Shown: positions 25,546 through 40,818, counted from the stretch's first letter. The stretch is DNA of 64,000 nt from Sipunculus nudus (GCA_026874595.1 CM049318.1:17096241-17160240); one strand, 5' to 3'. A program made the numbers and translations. Notes: generated by a model from the sequence alone, not told the origin.

Positions 25546-28500
25546 CTGATATGACCCATAGGGACGCAGAAGGGTTCCCTGGCTACACAGCACTTCCGCT
25601 TTGTGAACATTAATATCAAAATAAAGGGCAAAATCGATCAATCAAAATCACAAATGTATAATTCTGCTACTTTCAAAAAGTCATTTATTGATTTCTGGGA
25701 CCCAGTTTCCTATTTTAACACAATTTACTTATATTGTTATAATATATCTGACATTATTAGACTCCCGCAAGGTCAATTAATACATTATTTCTTCAGAAAA
25801 TGTTGCAAAAAAGCATTTATTAAGACATAATCCCTTTGCGTAGACTTTGCGTGTGCTTTGCTTATTCTTTGCTTACGGCGTAATCATCACTGGAATGACA
25901 CATTTTGTTAAAAATACACGCTGATATGACATATAGGGGCGCAGAAGGGTTCCCTGGCTAAACAACAGTTCCGCTTTGTGAACATTAATATCAAAATAAA
26001 GGGCAAAATCGTTCAATCAAAATCAAATGTATAATTTTGCTACCTTCAAAAAGTCATTTATTGATTTCTTGGACTCATTTTCCTATTTTAACACAATTTA
26101 CTTACATTGCTATAATATATCAGACATTATTAGACTCCCGAAAGTTCAATTAATACATTATTTCTTCATAAAATGTTGCAAAAAAAGCATTTATTAAGAC
26201 ATAATCCCTTTGCTTACACTTTGCTTATGCTTTACTTATTCTTTGCTTACGGCGAAATCATCACTGTAATGACACATTTTCCTAAAAATACACACTGATA
26301 TGACCCACAGGGACGCAGACGGGTTCCCTGGCTACACAGCAGTTCTGATAAGTGAACTTTAATATCAAAATAAAGGGCGAAATCGTTCAATCAAAATCGC
26401 AATTTATAACTGTGGTACTTTCAAAAAGTCATTTATTGATTTCTGGGACCTATTTTACCATTTAAACACAATTTACTTGTATTGTTATAATATATCTGAC
26501 ATTATTAGACTCCCGCAAGGTCAATTAATACATTATTTCTTCATAAAATGTTGCAAAAAAGTATTTATTAAGACATAATCCCTTTGCTTACACTTTGCTG
26601 ATGCTTTGCTTATTCTTTGCTTACGGCGAAATCATCATTGGAATGACACATTTTCCTAAAAATACACGCTGATATGACCCATAGGGACGCAGAAGTGTGC
26701 CCTGGCTACACAGCAGTTCCGCTTTGTGAACATCAATATCAAAATAAAGGGCAAAATCGTTCAATCAAAATCACAAATGTATAATTCTGCTACTTTCAAA
26801 AAGTCATTTATTGATTTCTGGGAGCCGTTTTCCTATGTTAACACAATTTACTTACATTGTTATAATATATCTGATATTATTAGGCTCCCGCAAGGTCAAT
26901 TTATACATTATTTCTTCATAAAATGTTGCAAAAAAGCATTTATTAAGACATAATCCCTTTGCTTACACTTTGCTTATGCTTTGCTTATTCTTTGCTTACG
27001 GCGAAATCATCACTGGAATGACACATTTTCCTAAAAATACACGCTGATATGACCCATAGGGACGCAGAAGGTTTCCCTGGCCACACAGCAGTTCCGCTTT
27101 GTGAACATTAATATCAAAATAAAGGGCAAAATCGTTCAATCAAAATCACAAATGTATAATTTTCCTACTTAATAAAAGTCATTTATTGATTTCTGGGACC
27201 CATTTTCCAATTTAAACACAATTTTCTTACATTGTTTTAATATTTCTGATATTATTAGAATCCCGCAATGTCAATTAATACATTATTTCTTCAGAAAATG
27301 GTGCCAAAAAGCATTTATTAAGACATAATCCCTTTGCTTACACTTTATTTATGTTTTGCTTATTCTTTGCTTACGGTGAAGTCATCACTGGAATGACACA
27401 TTTTCCTAAAAAATACACGCTGATATGACCCATAGGGACGCAGAAGGGTTCACTGGCTACACAGCACTTCCGCTTTGTGAACATTAATATCAAAATATAG
27501 GGCAAAATCGTTCAATCAAAATCACAAATGTATAATTCTGCTACTTTCAAAAAGTCATTTATTGATTTCTTGGACCCATTTTCCTATTTTAACACAATTT
27601 ACTTACATTGTTATAATATATCTGACATTATTAGACTCCCGCAAGGTCAATTAATACATTATTTCTTTATAAAATGTTCCAAAAAAGCATTTATTAAGAC
27701 TTAATCCCTTTGCTTACACTTTGCTTATGCTTTGCTTATTCTTTGCTTACGGCGAAATCATCTCTGGAATGACACATTTTCCTAAAAATACACGCGGATA
27801 TGACCCATAGGGACGCAGAAGGGTGCCCTGGCTACACAGCAGTTCCGCTTTGTGAAAATCAATATCAAAATAAAGGGCAAAATCGTTCAATCAAAATCAC
27901 AAATGTATAATTCTGTTACTTTCAAAAAGTCATTTATTGATTTCTGGGACCTATTTTACCATTTAAACACAATTTACTTATATTGTTATAATATATCTGA
28001 CATTATTAGACTCCCGCAAGGTCAATTAATACATTATTTCTTCATAAAATGTTGCAAAAAAGTATTTATTAAGACTTAATCCCTTTGCTTACACTTTGCA
28101 GATGCTTTGCTTATTCTTTGCTTACGGCGAAATCATCACTGGAAAGACACATTTTCCTAAAAATACACGCTGATATGACCCATAGGGACGCAGAAGTGTG
28201 CCCTGGCTACACAGCCGTTCCGCTTTGTGAACATCAATATCAAAATAAAGGGCAAAATCGTTCAATCAAAATCACAAATGTATAATTCTGCTACTTTCAA
28301 AAAGTCATTTATTGATTTCTGATAGCCGTTTTCCTATGTTAACACAATTTACTTACATTGTTATAATATATCTGATATTATTAGGCTCCCGCAAGGTCAA
28401 TTTATACATTATTTCTTCATAAAATGTTGCAAAAAAGCATTTATTAAGACATAATCCCTTTGCTTACACTTTGCTTATGCTTTGCTTATTCTTTGCTTAC

Positions 28501-31500
28501 GGCGAAATCATCACTGGAATGACACATTTTCCTAAAAATACACGCTGATATGACCCATAGGGACGCAGAAGGTTTCCCTGGCCACACAGCAGTTCCGCTT
28601 TGTGAACATTAATATCAAAATAAAGGGCAAAATCGTTCAATCAAAATCACAAATGTATAATTTTCCTACTTAATAAAAGTCATTTATTGATTTCTGGGAC
28701 CCATTTTCCAATTTAAACACAATTTTCTTACATTGCTTTAATATTTCTGATATTATTAGAATCCCGCAATGTCAATTAATACATGATTTCTTCAGAAAAT
28801 GGTGCCAAAAAGCATTTATTAAGACATAATCCCTTTGCTTACACTTTATTTATGTTTTGCTTATTCTTTGCTTACGGTGAAGTCATCACTGGAATGACAC
28901 ATTTTCCTAAAAAAATACACGCTGATATGACCCATAGGGACGCAGAAGGGTTCACTGGCTACACAGCACTTCCGCTTTGTGAACATTAATATCAAAATAT
29001 AGGGCAAAATCGTTCAATCAAAATCACAAATGTATAATTCTGCTACTTTCAAAAAGTCATTTATTGATTTCTTGGACCCATTTTCCTATTTTAACACAAT
29101 TTACTTACATTGTTATAATATATCTGACATTATTAGACTCCCGCAAGGTCAATTAATACATTATTTCTTTATAAAATGTTCCAAAAAAGCATTTATTAAG
29201 ACTTAATCCCTTTGCTTACACTTTGCTTATGCTTTGCTTATTCTTTGCTTACGGCGAAATCATCACTGGAATGACACATTTTCCTAAAAATACACGCGGA
29301 TATGACCCATAGGGACGCAGAAGGGTGCCCTGGCTACACAGCAGTTCCGCTTTGTGAAAATCAATATCAAAATAAAGGGCAAAATCGTTCAATCAAAATC
29401 ACAAATGTATAATTCTGCTACTTTCAAAAAGTCATTTATTGCCTTCTGGGACCCGTTTTCCTATGTTAACACAATTTACTTACATTGTTATAATATATCT
29501 GATATTATTAGGCTCCCGCAAGGTCAATTTATACATTATTTCTTCATAAAATGTTGCAAAAAAGCATTTATTAAGACATAATCCCTTTGCTTACACTTTG
29601 CTTATGCTTTGCTTATTCTTTGCTTACGGCGAAATCATCACTGGAATGACACATTTTCATAAAAATACACGCTGATATGACCCATAGGGACGCAGAAGGT
29701 TTCCCTGGCTACACAGCAGTTCCGCTTTGTGAACATTAATATCAAAATAAAGGGCAAAATCGTTCAATCAAAATCACAAATGTATAATTTTCCTACTTAA
29801 TAAAAGTCATTTATTGATTTCTGGGACCCATTTTTCAATTTAAACACAATTTTCTTTCATTGCTTTAATATTTCTGATATTATTAGAATCCCGCAATGTC
29901 AATTAATACATTATTTCTTCAGAAATTGGTGCCAAAAAGCATTTATTAAGACATAATCCCTTTGCTTACACTTTATTTATGTTTTGCTTATTCTTTGCTT
30001 ACGGCGAAATCATCACTGGAATGACACATTTTCCTAAAAATACACACTGATATGACTCACAGGGACGCAGACGGGTTCCCTGGCTACACAGCAATTCTGA
30101 TTAGTGAACTTTAATATCAAAATAAAGGGCAAAATCGTTCAATCAAAATCACAAATGTATAACTGTGGTACTTTCAAAAAGTCATTTATTGATTTCTGGG
30201 ACCCGTTTTCCTATTTTAACACAATTTACTTACATTGTTATAATATATCTGATATTATTAGGCTCCCGCAAGGTCAATTTATACATTATTTCTTCATAAA
30301 ATGTTGCAAAAAAGCATTTATTAAGACATAATCCCTTTGCTTACACTTTGCTTATGCTTTGCTTATTCTTTGCTTACGGCGAAATCATCACTGGAATGAC
30401 ACATTTTCATAAAAATACACGCTGATATGACCCATAGGGACGCAGAAGGTTTCCCTGGCTACACAGCAGTTCCGCTTTGTGAACATTAATATCAAAATAA
30501 AGGGCAAAATCGTTCAATCAAAATCACAAATGTATAATTTTCCTACTTAATAAAAGTCATTTATTGATTTCTGGGACCCATTTTTCAATTTAAACACAAT
30601 TTTCTTTCATTGCTTTAATATTTCTGATATTATTAGAATCCCGCAATGTCAATTAATACATTATTTCTTCAGAAATTGGTGCCAAAAAGCATTTATTAAG
30701 ACATAATCCCTTTGCTTACACTTTATTTATGTTTTGCTTATTCTTTGCTTACGGCGAAATCATCACTGGAATGACACATTTTCCTAAAAATACACACTGA
30801 TATGACCCACAGGGACGCAGACGGGTTCCCTGGCTACACAGCAGTTCTGATTAGTGAACTTTAATATCAAAATAAAGGGCAAAATCGTTCAATCAAAATC
30901 ACAAATGTATAACTGTGGTACTTTCAAAAAGTCATTTATTGATTTCTGGGACCCATTTTACCATTGAAACACAATTTACTTATATTGTTATAATATATCT
31001 GATATTATTAGACTCCCGCAAGGTCAATTAATACATTATTTCTTCATAAAATGTTGCAAAAAAGCATTTATTAAGACATAATCCCTTTGCTTACACTTTG
31101 CTTATGCTTTGCTTATTCTTTGCTTACGGCGAAATCATCACTGGAATGACACATTTTCCTAAAAAATACACGCTGATGTGACCCATAGGGACGCAGAAGG
31201 GTGCCCTGGCTACACAGCAGTTCCGCTTTGTGAAAATCAATATCAAAATAAAGGGCGAAATCGTTCAATCAAAATCACAAATGTATAATTCTGCTACTTT
31301 CAAAAAGTCATTTATTGATTTCTGGGACCCGTTTTCCTATGTTAACACAATTTACTTACATTGCTATTATATATCTGATATTATTAGGCTCCCGCAAGGT
31401 CAATTTATACATTATTTCTTCATAAAATGTTGCAAAAAAGCATTGATTAAGACTTAATCCCTTTGCTTACACTCTGCTTATGCTTTGCTTATTCTTTGCT

Positions 31501-33423
31501 TACGGCGAAATCATCACTGGAATGACACATTTTCCTAAAAATACACGCTGGTATGACCCATAGGGACGCACAAGGGTTCCCTGGCTACACAGCAGTTCCG
31601 CTTTGTGAATATTAATATCAAAATAAAGGGCAAAATCGTTCAATCAAAATCACAAATGTATAATTCTCCTACTTAATAAAAGTCATTTCTTGATTTCTGG
31701 GACCCATTTTCCAATTTAAACACAATTTTCTTACATTGCTTTAATATTTCTGATATTATTAGAATCCCGCAATGTCAATTAATACATTATTTCTTAAGAA
31801 AATGGTGCCAAAAAGCATTTATTAAGACATAATCCCTTTGCTTACACTTTATTTATGTTTTGCTTATTCATTGCTTACGGCGAAATCATCACTGGAATGA
31901 CACATTTTCCTAAAAATACACACTGATATGACCCACAGGGACGCAGACGGGTTCCCTGGCTACACAGCAGTTCTGATTAGTGAACTTTAATATCAAAATA
32001 AAGGGCAAAATCGTTCAATCAAAATCACAAATGTATAACTGTGGTACTTTCAAAAAGTCATTTATTGATTTCTGGGACCCATTTTACCATTTAAACACAA
32101 TTTTCTTATATTGTTATAATATATCTGATATTATTAGACTCCCGCAAGGTCAATTAATACATTATTTCTTCATAAAATGTTGCAAAAAAGCATTTATTAA
32201 GACATAATCCATTTACTTACACTTTATATATGTTTTGCTTATTCTTTGCTTACGGCGAAATCATCACTGGAATGAGACATTTTCCTAAAAATACACGCTG
32301 ATATGACCCATAGGGACGCAGAAGGGTTCACTGGCTACACAGCACTTCCGCTTTGTGAACATTAATATCAAAATAAAGGGCAAAATCGTTCAATCAAAAT
32401 CAAATGTATAATTTTGTTACCTTCAAAAAGTCATTTATTGATTTCTTGGACCCATTTTCCTATTTTAACACAATTTACTTACATTGCTATAATATATCAG
32501 ACATTATTAGACACCCGAAAGTTCAATTAATACATTATTTCTTCATAAAATGTTGCAAAAAAAGCATTTATTAAGACATAATCCCTTTGCTTACACTTTA
32601 TTTATGTTTTGCTTATTCATTGCTTACGGCGAAATCATCACTGGAATGACACATTTTCCTAAAAATACACGCTGATATGACCCATAGGGACGCAGAAGGG
32701 TTCACTGGCTACACAGCACTTCCGCTTTGTGAACATTAATATCAAAATAAAGGGCAAAAATCGATCAATCAAAATCACAAATGTATAATTCTGCTACTTT
32801 CAAAAAGTCATTTATTGATTTCTGGGACCCGTTTTCCTATGTTAACACAATTTACTTACATTGCTATAATATATCTGATATTATTAGGCTCCCGCAAGGT
32901 CAATTTATACATTATTTCTTCATAAAATGTTGCAAAAAAGCATTTATTAAGACATAATCCCTTTGCGTAGACTTTGCGTGTGCTTTGCTTATTCTTTGCT
33001 TACGGCGAAATCATCACTGGAATGACACATTTTCCTAAAAATACACGCTGGTATGACCCATAGGGACGCAGAAGGGTTCCCTGGCTACACAGCAGTTCCG
33101 CTTTGTGAACATTAATATCAAAATAAAGGGCAAAATCGTTCAATCAAAATCACAAATGTATAATTCTCCTACTTAATAAAAGTCATTTATTGATTTCTGG
33201 GACCCATTTTCCAATTTAAACACAATTTTCTTACATTGCTTTAATATTTCTGATATTATTAGAATCCCGCAATGTCAATTAATACATTATTTCTTAAGAA
33301 AATGGTGCCAAAAAGCATTTATTAAGACATAATCCCTTTGCTTACACTTTGCTTATGCTTTGCTTATTCTTTGCTTACGGCGAAATCATCACTGGAATGA
33401 CACATTTTCCTAAAAATACACCC
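25546..33423 (+). repeat. 21-monomer tandem duplication, copy B
   Basis: Second copy of the 7877-base unit. Identity with copy A ends at 25624/33501, where AAATAAAGGG changes to AAATATAGGG, so the exchange point lies in the 78-base tract 25546-25623. Its last part (from 29802) is copied again from 50114 on. No base difference from copy A was noticed, which suggests a very young duplication. Confidence 0.92.
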
Positions 33424-34830
33424 TGATATGACCCATAGGGACGCAGAAGGGTTCCCTGGCTACACAGCACTTCCGCTTTGTGAACATTAATATCAAAATA
33501 TAGGGCAAAATCATTCAATCAAAATCACAAATGTATAATTCTGCTACTTTCAAAAAGTCATTTATTGATTTCTTGGACCCAGTTTCCTATTTTAACACAA
33601 TTTACTTACATTGTTATAATATATCTGACATTATTAGACTCCCGCAAGGTCAATTAATACATTATTTCTTCATAAAATGTTCCAAAAAAGCATTTATTAA
33701 GACCTAATCCCTTTGCTTACACTTTGCTTATGCTTTGCTTATTCTTTGCTTACGGCGAAATCATCACTGGAATGACACATTTTCCTAAAAAATACACGCT
33801 GATATGACCCATAGGAACGCAGAAGGGTTCCCTGGCTACACAGCACTTCCGCTTTGTGAACATTAATATCAAAATATAGGGCAAAATCGTTCAATCAAAA
33901 TCACAAATGTATAATTCTGCTACTTTTAAAAAGTCATTTATTGATTTCTGGGACCCGTTTTCCTATTTTAACACAATTTACTTACATTGTTACAGTATAA
34001 CTGACATTTTTATACTCCCGCAAGGTCAAATAATACATTATTTCCTCAGAAAAATGTTGCAAAAAAGCATTTATTAAGACATAATCCCTTTGCTTACACT
34101 TTGCTTATGCTTTGCTTATTCTTTGCTTACGGCGAAATCATCACTGGAATGACACATTTTCCTAAAAATGCACGCTGATATGACCCATAGGGGCGCAGAA
34201 GGTTTCCCTGGCTACACAGCAGTTCCGCTTTTTGAACATTAATATCAAAATAAAGGACAAAATCGTTCAATCAAAATCACAAATGTATAATTCTCCTACT
34301 TAATAAAAGTCATTTATTGATTTCTGGGACCCATTTTACCATTTAAACACAATTTTCTTACATTGCTTTAATATTTCTGACATTATTAGACTCCCGCAAT
34401 GTCAATTAATACATTATTTCTTCAGAAAATGGTGCCAAAAAGCATTTATTAAGACATAATCCCTTTGCTTACACTTTGCTCATTCTTTGCTTATTCTTTG
34501 CTTACGGCGAAATCATCACTGGAATGACACATTTTCCTAAAAATACACGCTGATATGACCCATAGGGACGCAGAAGGGTGCCCTGGCTACACAGCAGTTC
34601 TGCTTTGTGAACATCAATATCAAAATAAAGGGCAAAATCGTTCAATCAAAATCACAAATGTATAATTCTGCTACTCTCAAAAAGTCATTTATTGATTTCT
34701 GGGACCCGTTTTCCTATTTTAACACAATTTACTTACATTGTTATAATATATCTGATACTATTAGGCTCACGCAAGGTCAATTAATACATTATTTCTTCAG
34801 AAAATGTTGCAAAAAAGCATTTATTAAGAC
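33424..34830 (+). repeat. Four-monomer HOR (P F2 N2 T), copy 1
   Basis: P with CCCAGTTTCC; F2 with GTTACAGTATAACTG; N2 with AATGCACGCTG, AGGGGCGCAG and CTTTTTGAAC; and T with CTCTCAAAAAG and CTGATACTATTAGG. Repeats downstream with shift 1500-1501. Private marks here are ATCATTCAATC near 33513, ACATTTTTATAC near 34006 and one extra A in CAGAAAAATG near 34048. Confidence 0.85.
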
Positions 34831-36340
34831 ATAATCCCTTTGCTTACACTTTGCTTATGCTTTGCTTATTCTTTGCTTACGGCGAAATCATCACTGGAAT
34901 GACACATTTTCCTAAAAATACACCCTGATATGACCCATAGGGACGCAGAAGGGTTCCCTGGCTACACAGCACTTCCGCTTTGTGAACATTAATATCAAAA
35001 TATAGGGCAAAATCGTTCAATCAAAATCACAAATGTATAATTCTGCTACTTTCAAAAAGTCATTTATTGATTTCTTGGACCCAGTTTCCTATTTTAACAC
35101 AATTTACTTACATTGTTATAATATATCTGACATTATTAGACTCCCGCAAGGTCAATTAATACATTATTTCTTCATAAAATGTTCCAAAAAAGCATTTATT
35201 AAGACCTAATCCCTTTGCTTACACTTTGCTTATGCTTTGCTTATTCTTTGCTTACGGCGAAATCATCACTGGAATGACACATTTTCCTAAAAAATACACG
35301 CTGATATGACCCATAGGAACGCAGAAGGGTTCCCTGGCTACACAGCACTTCCGCTTTGTGAACATTAATATCAAAATATAGGGCAAAATCGTTCAATCAA
35401 AATCACAAATGTATAATTCTGCTACTTTTAAAAAGTCATTTATTGATTTCTGGGACCCGTTTTCCTATTTTAACACAATTTACTTACATTGTTACAGTAT
35501 AACTGACATTATTATACTCCCGCAAGGTCAAATAATACATTATTTCCTCAGAAAATGTTGCAAAAAAGCATTTATTAAGACATAATCCCTTTGCTTACAC
35601 TTTGCTTATGCTTTGCTTATTCTTTGCTTACGGCGAAATCATCACTGGAATGACACATTTTCCTAGAAATGCACGCTGATATGACCCATAGGGGCGCAGA
35701 AGGTTTCCCTGGCTACACAGCAGTTCCGCTTTTTGAAAATTAATATCAAAATAAAGGACAAAATCGTTCAATCAAAATCACAAATGTATAATTGTCCTAC
35801 TTAATAAAAGTCATTTATTGATTTCTGGGACCCATTTTACCATTTAAACACAATTTTCTTACATTGCTTTAATATTTCTGACATTATTAGACTCCCGCAA
35901 TGTCAATTAATACATTATTTCCTCAGAAAATGGTGCCAAAAAGCATTTATTAAGACATAATCCCTTTGCTTACACTTTGCTCATTCTTTGCTTATTCTTT
36001 GCTTACGGCGAAATCATCACTGGAATGACACATTTTCCTAAAAATACACGCTGATATGACCCATAGGGACGCAGAAGGGTGCCCTGGCTACACAGCAGTT
36101 CTGCTTTGTGAACATCAATATCAAAATAAAGGGCAAAATCGTTCAATCAAAATCACAAATGTATAATTCTGCTACTCTCAAAACGTCATTTATTGATTTC
36201 TGGGACCCGTTTTCCTATTTTAACACAATTTACTTACATTGTTATAATATATCTGATACTATTAGGCTCACGCAAGGTCAATTAATACATTATTTCTTCA
36301 GAAAATGTTGCAAAAAAGCATTTATTAAGACATAATCCCT
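34831..36340 (+). repeat. Four-monomer HOR (P F2 N2 T), copy 2
   Basis: Same order as the preceding block. Private marks are CCTAGAAATGC near 35664, CTTTTTGAAAATT near 35731, AATTGTCC near 35791 and the substitution AAACGTC at 36184. It ends where the subrepeats switch to CTTTGCGTAGA and CTTTGCGTATG near 36343. Confidence 0.85.
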
Positions 36341-39100
36341 TTGCGTAGACTTTGCGTATGCTTTGCTTATTCTTTGCTTACGGCGAAATCATCACTGTAA
36401 TGACACATTTTCCTAAAAATACACACTGATATGACTCATAGGGGCGCAGACGGGTTCCCTGGCTGCACAACAGTTCCGCTTTGTGAACATTAATATCAAA
36501 ATAAAGGGCAAAATCGTTCAATCAAAATAACAAATGTATAATTCAGCTACTTTCAAAAAGTCATTTATTGATTTTTTGGACCCATTTTCCTATGTTAACA
36601 CAATTTACTTACATTGTTATAATATATCTGATATTGTAAGGCTCCCGCAAGGTCAATTTATACATTATTTCTTCATAAAATTTTGCAAAAAAGCATTTAT
36701 TAAGACATAATCCCTTTGCTTACACTTTGCTTATGCTTTGCTTATTCTTTGCTTGCGGCGAAATCATCACTGGAATGACACATTTTCCTAAAAATCCACG
36801 CTGATATGACCCATAGGGAGGCAGACGGGTTCCCTGGCTACACAGCAGTTCTGCTTTGTGAACATTAATATCAAATTAAAGGGCAAAATCGATCAATCAA
36901 AATCACAAATGTATAATTCTGCTACTTTCAAAAAGTCATCTATTGATTTCTGGGACCCGGTTTCCTATTTTAACACAATTTACCTTCATTGTTATAATAT
37001 ATATGACATTATTAGACTCCCGCAAGGTCAATTAATACATTATTTCTTCAGAAAATGTTGCAAAAAAGCATTTATTAAGACATAATCCCTTTGCTTACAC
37101 TTTGCTTATTCTTTGCTTATTCTTTGCTTACGGCGAAATCATCACTGGAATGACACATTTTCCTAAAAATACACGCTGATATGACCCATAGGGACGCAGA
37201 AGGGTGCCCTGGCTACACAGCAGTTCCGCTTTGTGAACATCAATATCAAAATAAAGGGCAAAATCGTTCAATCAAAATCACAAATTTATAACTGTGGTAC
37301 TTTCAAAAAGTCATTTATTGATTTCTGGGACCCATTTTACCATTTAAACACAATTTACTTATATTGTTATAATATATCTGACATTATTAGACTCCCGCAA
37401 GGTCAATTAATACATTATTTCTTCATAAAATGTTGCAAAAAAGCATTTATTAAGACATAATCCCTTTGCTTACACTTTGCTGATGCTTTGCTTATTCTTT
37501 GCTTACGGCGAAATCATCACTGGAATGACACATTTTCCTAAAAATACACGCTGATATGACCCATAGGGACGCAGAAGGGTGCCCTGGCTACACAGCAGTT
37601 CCGCTTTGTGAACATCAATATCAAAATAAAGGGCAAAATCGTTCAATCAAAATCACAAATGTATAATTCTGCTACTTTTAAAAAGTCATTTATTGATTTC
37701 TGGGACCCGTTTTCCTATGTTAACACAATTCACTTACATTGTTATAATATATCTGATATTATTAGCCTCCCGCAAGGTCAATTAATACATTATTTCTTCA
37801 TAAAATGTTGCAAAAAAGCATTTATTAAGACATAATCCCTTTGCTTACACTTTGCTTATGCTTTGCTTATTCTTTGCTTACGGCGAAATCATCACTGGAA
37901 TGACACATTTTCCTAAAAATACACGCTGATATGACCCATAGGGACGCAGAAGGGTTCCCTGGCTACACAGCACTTCCGCTTTGTGAACATTAATATCAAA
38001 ATATAGGGCAAAATCGTTCAATCAAAATCACAAATGTATAATTCTGCTACTTTCAAAAAGTCATTTATTGATTTCTTGGACCCAGTTTCCTATTTTAACA
38101 CAATTTACTTACATTGTTATAATATATCTGACATTATTAGACTCCCGCAAGGTCAATTAATACATTATTTCTTCATAAAATGTTCCAAAAAAGCATTTAT
38201 TAAGACCTAATCCCTTTGCTTACACTTTGCTTATGCTTTGCTTATTCTTTGCTTACGGCGAAATCATCACTGGAATGACACATTTTCCTAAAAAATACAC
38301 GCTGATATGACCCATAGGAACGCAGAAGGGTTCCCTGGCTACACAGCACTTCCGCTTTGTGAACATTAATATCAAAATATAGGGCAAAATCGTTCAATCA
38401 AAATCACAAATGTATAATTCTGCTACTTTTAAAAAGTCATTTATTGATTTCTGGGACCCGTTTTCCTATTTTAACACAATTTACTTACATTGTTACAGTA
38501 TAACTGACATTATTATACTCCCGCAAGGTCAATTAATACATTATTTCTTCAGAAATTGGTGCAACAGAGCATATATTTTGACATAATCCCTTTGCTTACA
38601 CTTTGCTTATTCTTTGCTTATTCTTTGTTACGGCGAAAACATCACTGGAATGACACATTTCCCTAAAAATACACGCTGATATGACCCATAGGAACGCAGA
38701 AGGGTTCCCTGGCTACACAGCACTTCCGCTTTGTGAACATTAATATCAAAATATAGGGCAAAATCGTTCAATCAAAATCACAAATGTATAATTCTGCTAC
38801 TTTCAAAAAGTCATTTATTGATTTCTGGGACCCATTTTCCTATTTTAACACAATGTACTTAGATTGTTATAATATATCTGACATTATTAGACTCCTGCAA
38901 GGTCAATTAATACATTATTTCTTTATAAAATGTTCCAAAAAAGCATTTATTAAGACTTAATCCCTTTGCTTACACTTTGCTTATGCTTTGCTTATTCTTT
39001 GCTTACGGCGAAATCATCACTGGAATGACACATTTTCCTAAAAATACACGCGGATATGACCCATAGGGACGCAGAAGGGTTCCCTGGCTACACAGCACTT
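36341..39100 (+). repeat. Divergent monomers of the central region
   Basis: About seven monomers without immediate tandem duplication. The first (~36400-36710) is unusually diverged: GACTCATAGGGGCGCAGACGG, GGCTGCACAACAG, AAAATAACAAATG, ATTTTTTGGACCC and AAATTTTGC. Next come a P2 monomer with ATCAAATTAAAGG and TATATATGACATT, an H, a V with AATTCACTTAC, then P and F2. The F2 unit ends in the aberrant GTGCAACAGAGCATATATTTTG near 38560. The H, V and P run reappears at 47419-48200 with shift ~10186. Confidence 0.82.
38562..38636 (+). repeat. Aberrant monomer junction with degraded end
   Basis: The usual GCAAAAAAGCATTTATTAAGAC is replaced by GCAACAGAGCATATATTTTG, followed by a subrepeat block that lacks one C (TTCTTTGTTACGG) and by CGAAAACATC. 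The same text is found 20312 bases downstream near 58874, so the changes predate that duplication. Confidence 0.75.
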
Positions 39101-40540
39101 CCGCTTTGTGAACATTAATATCAAAATATAGGGCAAAATCGTTCAATCAAAATCACAAATGTATAATTTTGCTACTTTCAAAAAGTCATTTATTGATTTC
39201 TGGGACCCGTTTTCCTATTTTAACACAATTTACTTACATTGTTATAATATATCTGATATTGTTAGGCTCCCGCAAGGTCAATTAATACATTATTTCTTCA
39301 TAAAATGTTGCAAAAAAGCATTTATTAAGACATAATCCCTTTGCTTACACTTTGCTTATGCTTTGCTTATTCTTTGCTTACGGCGAAATCATCACTGGAA
39401 TGACACATTTTCCTAAAAATACACGCTGATATGACCCATAGGGACGCAGAAGGGTTCCCTGGCTACACAGCACTTCCGCTTTGTGAACATTAATATCAAA
39501 ATATAGGGCAAAATCGTTCAATCAATATCACAAATGTATAATTCTGCTACTTTCAAAAAGTCATTTATTGATTTCTTGGACCCATTTTCCTGTTTTAACA
39601 CAATTTACTTACATTGTTATAATATATCTAGGATTATAAGGCTCACGCATGGTCAATTAATACATTATTTCTTCAGAAAATGTGGCAAAAAAGCATTTAT
39701 TAAAACATAATCCCTTTGCTTACACTTTATTTATGTTTTGCTTATTCTTTGCTTACGGCGAAATCATCACTGGAATGACACATTTTCCTAAAAATACACA
39801 CTGATATGACCCACAGGGACGCAGACGGGTTCCCTGGCTACACAGCAGTTCTGATAAGTGAACTTTAATATCAAAATAAAGGGCAAAATCGTTCAATCAA
39901 AATCACAAATTTATAACTGTGGTACTTTCAAACAGTCATTTATTGATTTCTGGGACCCATTTTACCATTTAAACACAATTTACTTATATTGTTATAATAT
40001 ATCTGATATTATTAGACTCCCGCAAGGTCAATTAATACATTTTTTCTTCATATAATGTTGCAAAAAAGCATTTATTAAGACATAATCCATTTGCTAACAC
40101 TTTATTTATGTTTTGCTCATTCTTTGCTTACGGTGAAATCATCACTGGAATGACACATTTTCCTAAAAATACGCGCTGATATGACCCATAGCGACGCAGA
40201 AGGGTTCACTGGCTACACAGCACTTCCGCTTTGTGAACATTAATATCAAAATATAGGGCAAAATCGTTCAATTAAAATCACAAATGTATAATTCTGCTAC
40301 TTTCAAAAAGTCATTTATTGATTTCTTGGACCCATTTTCCTATTTTAACACAATTTACTTACATTGTTATAATATATCCGACATTATTAGACTCCCGCAA
40401 GGTCAATTAATACATTATTTCTTTATAAAATGTTCCAAAAAAGCATTTATTTAGACTTAATCCCTTTGCTTACACTTTGCTTATGCTTTGCTTATTCTTT
40501 GCTTACGGCGAAATCATCACTGGAATGACACATTTTCCTA
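39101..40540 (+). repeat. Four-monomer block, copy 1 of the 2313-base duplication
   Basis: A V/F hybrid with GATATTGTTAGG, an F with AATCAATATCAC and ATCTAGGATTATAAGG, an H with AAATTTATAACTG, CAAACAGTC and ATTTTTTCTTCATATAATG, and an F with CAATTAAAATC, ATATCCGAC and TTTATTTAGAC. The block repeats at 41414-42853 (shift 2313). Its last three monomers also recur near 46235-47345 (shift 6811). Confidence 0.84.
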
Positions 40541-40818
40541 AAAATCCACGCTGATATGACCCATAGGGACGCCGAAGGGTGCCCTGGCTACACAGCACTT
40601 CCGCTTTGTGAACATCAATATCAAAATAAAGGGCAAAATCGTTCAATCAAAATCACAAATGTATAATTCTGCTACTTTCAAAAAGTCATTTATTGATTTC
40701 TGGGACCCGTTTTCCTATGTTAACACAATTTACTTACATTGTTGTAATATATCAGACATTATTAGACTCCCGCAAGGTTAATTAATACATTATTTCTTCA
40801 TAAAATGTTGCAAAAAAA

